Part shown: piece by piece, positions 50,170 through 52,498 of the stretch
Numbering within the stretch: the stretch's first letter is position 1
Layout: each line of letters starts with the position of its first letter
From: CAZUNO01 sp964621445 [NCBI: Candidatus Hadarchaeota archaeon]
Lineage (GTDB): Archaea; CAYQAE01; CAYVLA01
Assembly (NCBI GenBank): GCA_964621445.1
Contig: CAZUNO010000021.1
Span: forward strand, 1 to 52,498
Reading direction: 5' to 3'
DNA: 52,498 bases
The notes under the pieces: model-generated
What the model saw: only the letters and a program-made list of their open reading frames with translations
Told to the model about the DNA's origin: nothing
Databases searched by the model: none
Translations under genes and position numbers: made by a program

Positions 50170-50174
50170 TCACC
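50170..50174 (-). promoter_or_regulatory. ribosome site GGTGA of P3
   Basis: GGTGA lies seven bases before the TTG at 50162 and selects it over the out-of-frame ATG in between. Confidence 0.5.
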
Positions 50175-50215
50175 ATTCGATTCAAGCTAAATCTCAATCA
50201 ACTCATCTTGCAGGG

Positions 50216-50255
50216 CGGTTATAATTGTATTTCTCGAACCTCGGACCCTCGAACC
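50216..50255. promoter_or_regulatory. divergent promoter with CTCGAACC direct repeat
   Basis: TTATAATTGTA (50219-50229) can serve as TATA box on either strand between P3 and the sulfatase. Two copies of CTCGAACC (50233-50240 and 50248-50255, 15 bases apart) lie at the expected plus-strand transcription start. Their CGAAC core matches the palindromes at the P2 and AbrB-PhoU promoters. Confidence 0.45.
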
Positions 50256-50300
50256 CCTTGCACATATTAGTAATCCATTTGCCTTAGGATTAGACCCAAA

Positions 50301-51647
50301 ATGACACCCAAAGACAGTACCCAATCCACAGGTAGGACCGAGAATTCTGGGGATGAGAGGCCAAATATCATATTCATCATCACTGACCAGCAGAGAGCGA
50401 GTACCGTAAGCTGCTACGGACGAAATGAGAAGTCCCATACTCCGGCCATAGATAGACTTGCTAGAAGAGGTATTAGGTTCAACTCCTGCTATTCATCCCA
50501 ACCCGTCTGTTCCCCTAGCCGATCCAGCATAATTACCGGTTTATATCCAAACGCAACAAGTGTTTTTGACAATTGTACTCCAAAAACCAAGTACTTTCTA
50601 CCATCCGACCTTTTCTCCTGGTTGAGGGAAATCCACGATGCGGGCTATAGAACATCCTATATCGGAAAATGGCACCTTGGATGTGACCGTGAGCCCATTC
50701 CTGATTACTTCGATGTCTGGCACGGCTTTGAAACGCTGTGGGGACACTGGATCGTGAACGAACCCAAATTTTACAAACCTGGAGAGGTCCAGCCCAGAAA
50801 TGAAAACCAACCGAAGATAGGGCATATACCCGAGCAGGAAGACGCGCGTTACCGCACTGATGAGGAAACTGACTTCGCAATAGATTTCATAAAGCGAAAT
50901 CGAAAAGATAGATTCGCTTGCATGCTATCCTTCTACCCTCCGCACGGGCCAAAGACCGCCCCAGCCGAGGACATCGACTTCTGCGAGGACCGGATCGAAC
51001 CCAAGGAACAGGCCATATACCACGCCATGGTCCACCGTATAGACTATAATGTAGGTAGGGTTCTCAATGCGGTGGATTCATACGGCCTGCGGGATAACAC
51101 GATCATCATATTTACCTCCGACCATGGAGAGAATTACCCCCTAAAATGGAATGAACACGGTAAACGGCTCTGCTATGACCAGGCCTCAAACGTTCCCTTC
51201 ATTATTAGCTGGCCGGCCCATCTCCCACAGGGAGAGGTCATTGATCGTGTAATTAGCAACGTTGATTTTGCCCCCACCCTGCTGGACCTTTGCGATCTTG
51301 ACTGGCCAGACAATCTCCATGGCAAGAGTGCAAGGGGATTGATGGAAGGCGACCCCAGAGATTGGCACCAAGATATCATGATACAGAACAACCCATACCG
51401 CAGCTGGGACGGGGAGAAAAAGGATATGCGAGAGCGCTGCGTAGTCGCAGACGAATGGAAACTAATCGTTAACAATATGAGGCCACCAGAGCTATTTCGA
51501 CGAGAGGATGAGGAAACCCCAGCTAACAATGTCTATGCTGAAAAGGAGAACCGGGAAGTCGTTGAGCATCTGATCCACAGGCTACGATACTGGGGAAACA
51601 AGACAGGTGATGATCTCACTGGCAGGATACTTCAACAGTGGACCTGA
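50301..51647 (+). CDS. type I sulfatase (Cys-type)
   Basis: The classical sulfatase core is intact: 'PNIIFIITDQQR' with metal-binding Asp residues, the formylglycine motif 'CSPSRSSIITG' with Cys70, 'SYIGKWHLG', 'YPPHGP' and 'IIIFTSDHGENY'. The Cys must be oxidised to formylglycine by a maturase (an anaerobic radical-SAM type would be expected here), which is not in the window. The enzyme removes sulfate from sugars or other esters. No signal peptide is visible, so it acts in the cytoplasm. It is transcribed away from P3, with 138 bases between. The ATG at 50301 leaves about 20 disordered residues before the core, so the true start may be slightly downstream. Length 448 residues. Confidence 0.92.
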   Translation: MTPKDSTQSTGRTENSGDERPNIIFIITDQQRASTVSCYGRNEKSHTPAIDRLARRGIRFNSCYSSQPVCSPSRSSIITGLYPNATSVFDNCTPKTKYFLPSDLFSWLREIHDAGYRTSYIGKWHLGCDREPIPDYFDVWHGFETLWGHWIVNEPKFYKPGEVQPRNENQPKIGHIPEQEDARYRTDEETDFAIDFIKRNRKDRFACMLSFYPPHGPKTAPAEDIDFCEDRIEPKEQAIYHAMVHRIDYNVGRVLNAVDSYGLRDNTIIIFTSDHGENYPLKWNEHGKRLCYDQASNVPFIISWPAHLPQGEVIDRVISNVDFAPTLLDLCDLDWPDNLHGKSARGLMEGDPRDWHQDIMIQNNPYRSWDGEKKDMRERCVVADEWKLIVNNMRPPELFRREDEETPANNVYAEKENREVVEHLIHRLRYWGNKTGDDLTGRILQQWT

Positions 51648-51692
51648 AATTATTCAAAACCGGGAACCCAACCAGGAATAGTCCTTGTAGAT

Positions 51693-52498
51693 TCATCCCT
51701 CGCTAGCTCTACGCATCACCAATTCCGCGTGTAGAGTCACCCATCTGTCGATCTCTGATCGTCCACCCATGCTCTTCCAGGTCCGTCTCTTATAGGGACT
51801 TGATCCTTTCCAGGTGCCCTTCTTGAGTCTCCTCGAATTCAACCACTCAATTGCAGGTCTGGCCCCTGGATTCCCCAGCTCTCCCAGATCATCCAAGACG
51901 CGCAACACGAACAGAGGGTCGGAGGTAGCGAAGTCCGGGAAATTAAGGCGGTTCCAGTGCTCCAGGCTACTTTTTGACCTAAATCTCTCCCAAGGGCCAT
52001 CCATTATATGGTGATCCTCCAGGAGGAATTTAAGGCCACTGGAAATCGTATCCTCAACTCTCCCAGTCCTGAGTTCGTCTGGAAGCGCTGCCATCCCCCA
52101 TAATCCACGTATCACCCCGTAAACGCAAGGGCAATCACAGCCCGGACAGACCCATTCGGTCTCCAACGCTCTATACTCCATGTCATTAATTACCGATTTT
52201 ACCCGGGGATCCAGGATAAGACCAGCATGCCCAACATATCGAAGAAGGTTGCCCAAGAAACATGGAGCCTTTATTTGGCCCATCTTTATGGCCTCGGGGG
52301 AGGTATCGCCGATGATAGTCAACATGAAATCGGCGCCTTTCCTAAAATTTTGGTCTTCTCCATCGATGGCTAGCTCGTTGAGAAGATGTAGACTCCAATG
52401 GGTGCTCCTGTATTTAGGGGAGTAATAATTGTGCCGGGTGAAGCGGCTTTGGGACATTATTGTTTGTGTTTTGGGTTGATGGTTGTTTGTAGGTCTTG
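51693..52498 (-). CDS. terpene-cyclase/prenyltransferase-like alpha-alpha barrel protein (5' end uncertain, probably truncated)
   Basis: Helical repeats of the squalene-cyclase/prenyltransferase fold are visible: 'YYSPKYRSTHWSLHLLNELA', 'GLWGMAALP', 'FLLEDHHIMDGPWERF' and 'SDPLFVLRVLDDLGELGNPG'. In such proteins the 'PKYRSTHW' helix usually comes after ~80 residues, so the N-terminus appears missing. An ATG exists at 52457, but the frame stays open to the window edge at 52498, through an A/C-rich stretch (sense strand) of unusual composition. Two Cys pairs in 'WVCPGCDCPCVYG' could hold a metal, unlike classic cyclases. No cyclase Asp-rich DxDD motif is seen, so catalysis is uncertain. It converges on the sulfatase gene. 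Confidence 0.7.
   Translation of the reverse strand, partial: RPTNNHQPKTQTIMSQSRFTRHNYYSPKYRSTHWSLHLLNELAIDGEDQNFRKGADFMLTIIGDTSPEAIKMGQIKAPCFLGNLLRYVGHAGLILDPRVKSVINDMEYRALETEWVCPGCDCPCVYGVIRGLWGMAALPDELRTGRVEDTISSGLKFLLEDHHIMDGPWERFRSKSSLEHWNRLNFPDFATSDPLFVLRVLDDLGELGNPGARPAIEWLNSRRLKKGTWKGSSPYKRRTWKSMGGRSEIDRWVTLHAELVMRRASEG

Noticed and set aside
50231-50260. tRNA T-arm-like GGTTCGAG sequence on the minus strand
   Set aside because: The flanking bases do not form the T-stem, and no acceptor, D or anticodon arm is present; it is better read as a repeated promoter element.
1-52498. CRISPR arrays, insertion sequences, integrases, rRNA
   Set aside because: No regular repeats, transposase/integrase motifs or rRNA-like sequence were seen on reading the window.

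Overview
The window reads as archaeal chromosome, probably from an uncultivated anaerobic euryarchaeon of the Thermoplasmatota or a neighbouring lineage; the lineage is inference. Support comes from an archaeal ATP-dependent DNA ligase, an XPD/Rad3-like helicase with four conserved cysteines, an AbrB-PhoU fusion regulator, an Lrp-type regulator, a beta-CASP metallo-beta-lactamase protein and an LLM-type (F420-like) flavin oxidoreductase. TATA-like boxes often lie about 25 bases before a start codon (leaderless genes). Other genes carry GGTGA/GGAGGT ribosome sites, frequently in front of TTG starts. I see no tRNA, rRNA, CRISPR array, transposase or phage gene.

Layout. 1-9.4 kb holds housekeeping and membrane genes: the tail of an HD-type phosphohydrolase, an 8-TM coiled-coil protein, a molybdopterin oxidoreductase lipoprotein, a helicase with an unknown partner, membrane proteins, a PHP phosphoesterase and a newly recognised 55-residue membrane protein. 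9.4-13.8 kb has an Lrp-type regulator beside palindromes, then a large glycoside hydrolase divergent from a UroD-like protein. 13.8-21.1 kb carries AbrB-PhoU, an OPT transporter, a type II pantothenate kinase-like protein, a PfkB sugar kinase, a membrane-tethered nuclease-like protein and DNA ligase. 21.1-27.7 kb is a degenerate PIG-L protein divergent from an operon of hydroxyisobutyrate-type dehydrogenase, membrane protein P1, GH38 alpha-mannosidase and a UroD-like protein. 27.8-38.2 kb is a mixed block: DUF255 thioredoxin protein, a large CAP/PKD surface protein, a TPP enzyme, an LLM oxidoreductase, a b561-like membrane protein and a tandem GNAT. 38.3-42.7 kb is the second glycan-type operon: P2, a small Cys protein, a UroD-like protein and a sulfatase-fold enzyme with Thr in place of the catalytic Cys. 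42.8-45.5 kb has a lipocalin-like protein and a beta-CASP protein. 45.5-51.6 kb is the third operon (P3, DUF3604 metallohydrolase, DUF401 transporter), divergent from a canonical Cys-type sulfatase. The window ends in an incomplete cyclase/prenyltransferase-like alpha-alpha barrel gene.

The most interesting pattern is the trio P1/P2/P3 (22955, 41471, 48930). They are paralogous, secreted and single-pass membrane-anchored, each with a glutamine-amidotransferase-like outer domain, a helical stalk and a highly conserved transmembrane/basic-tail signature. Each sits in, and usually heads, a different operon for breakdown of glycans or sulfate/phosphate esters. I propose an undescribed surface-receptor or scaffold family dedicated to such operons. 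A GTTCG/CGAAC palindrome or repeat also appears at the P2 promoter, the P3/sulfatase promoter and the AbrB-PhoU/OPT promoter. One of the three proteins (P2) appears to start at an ATT codon.
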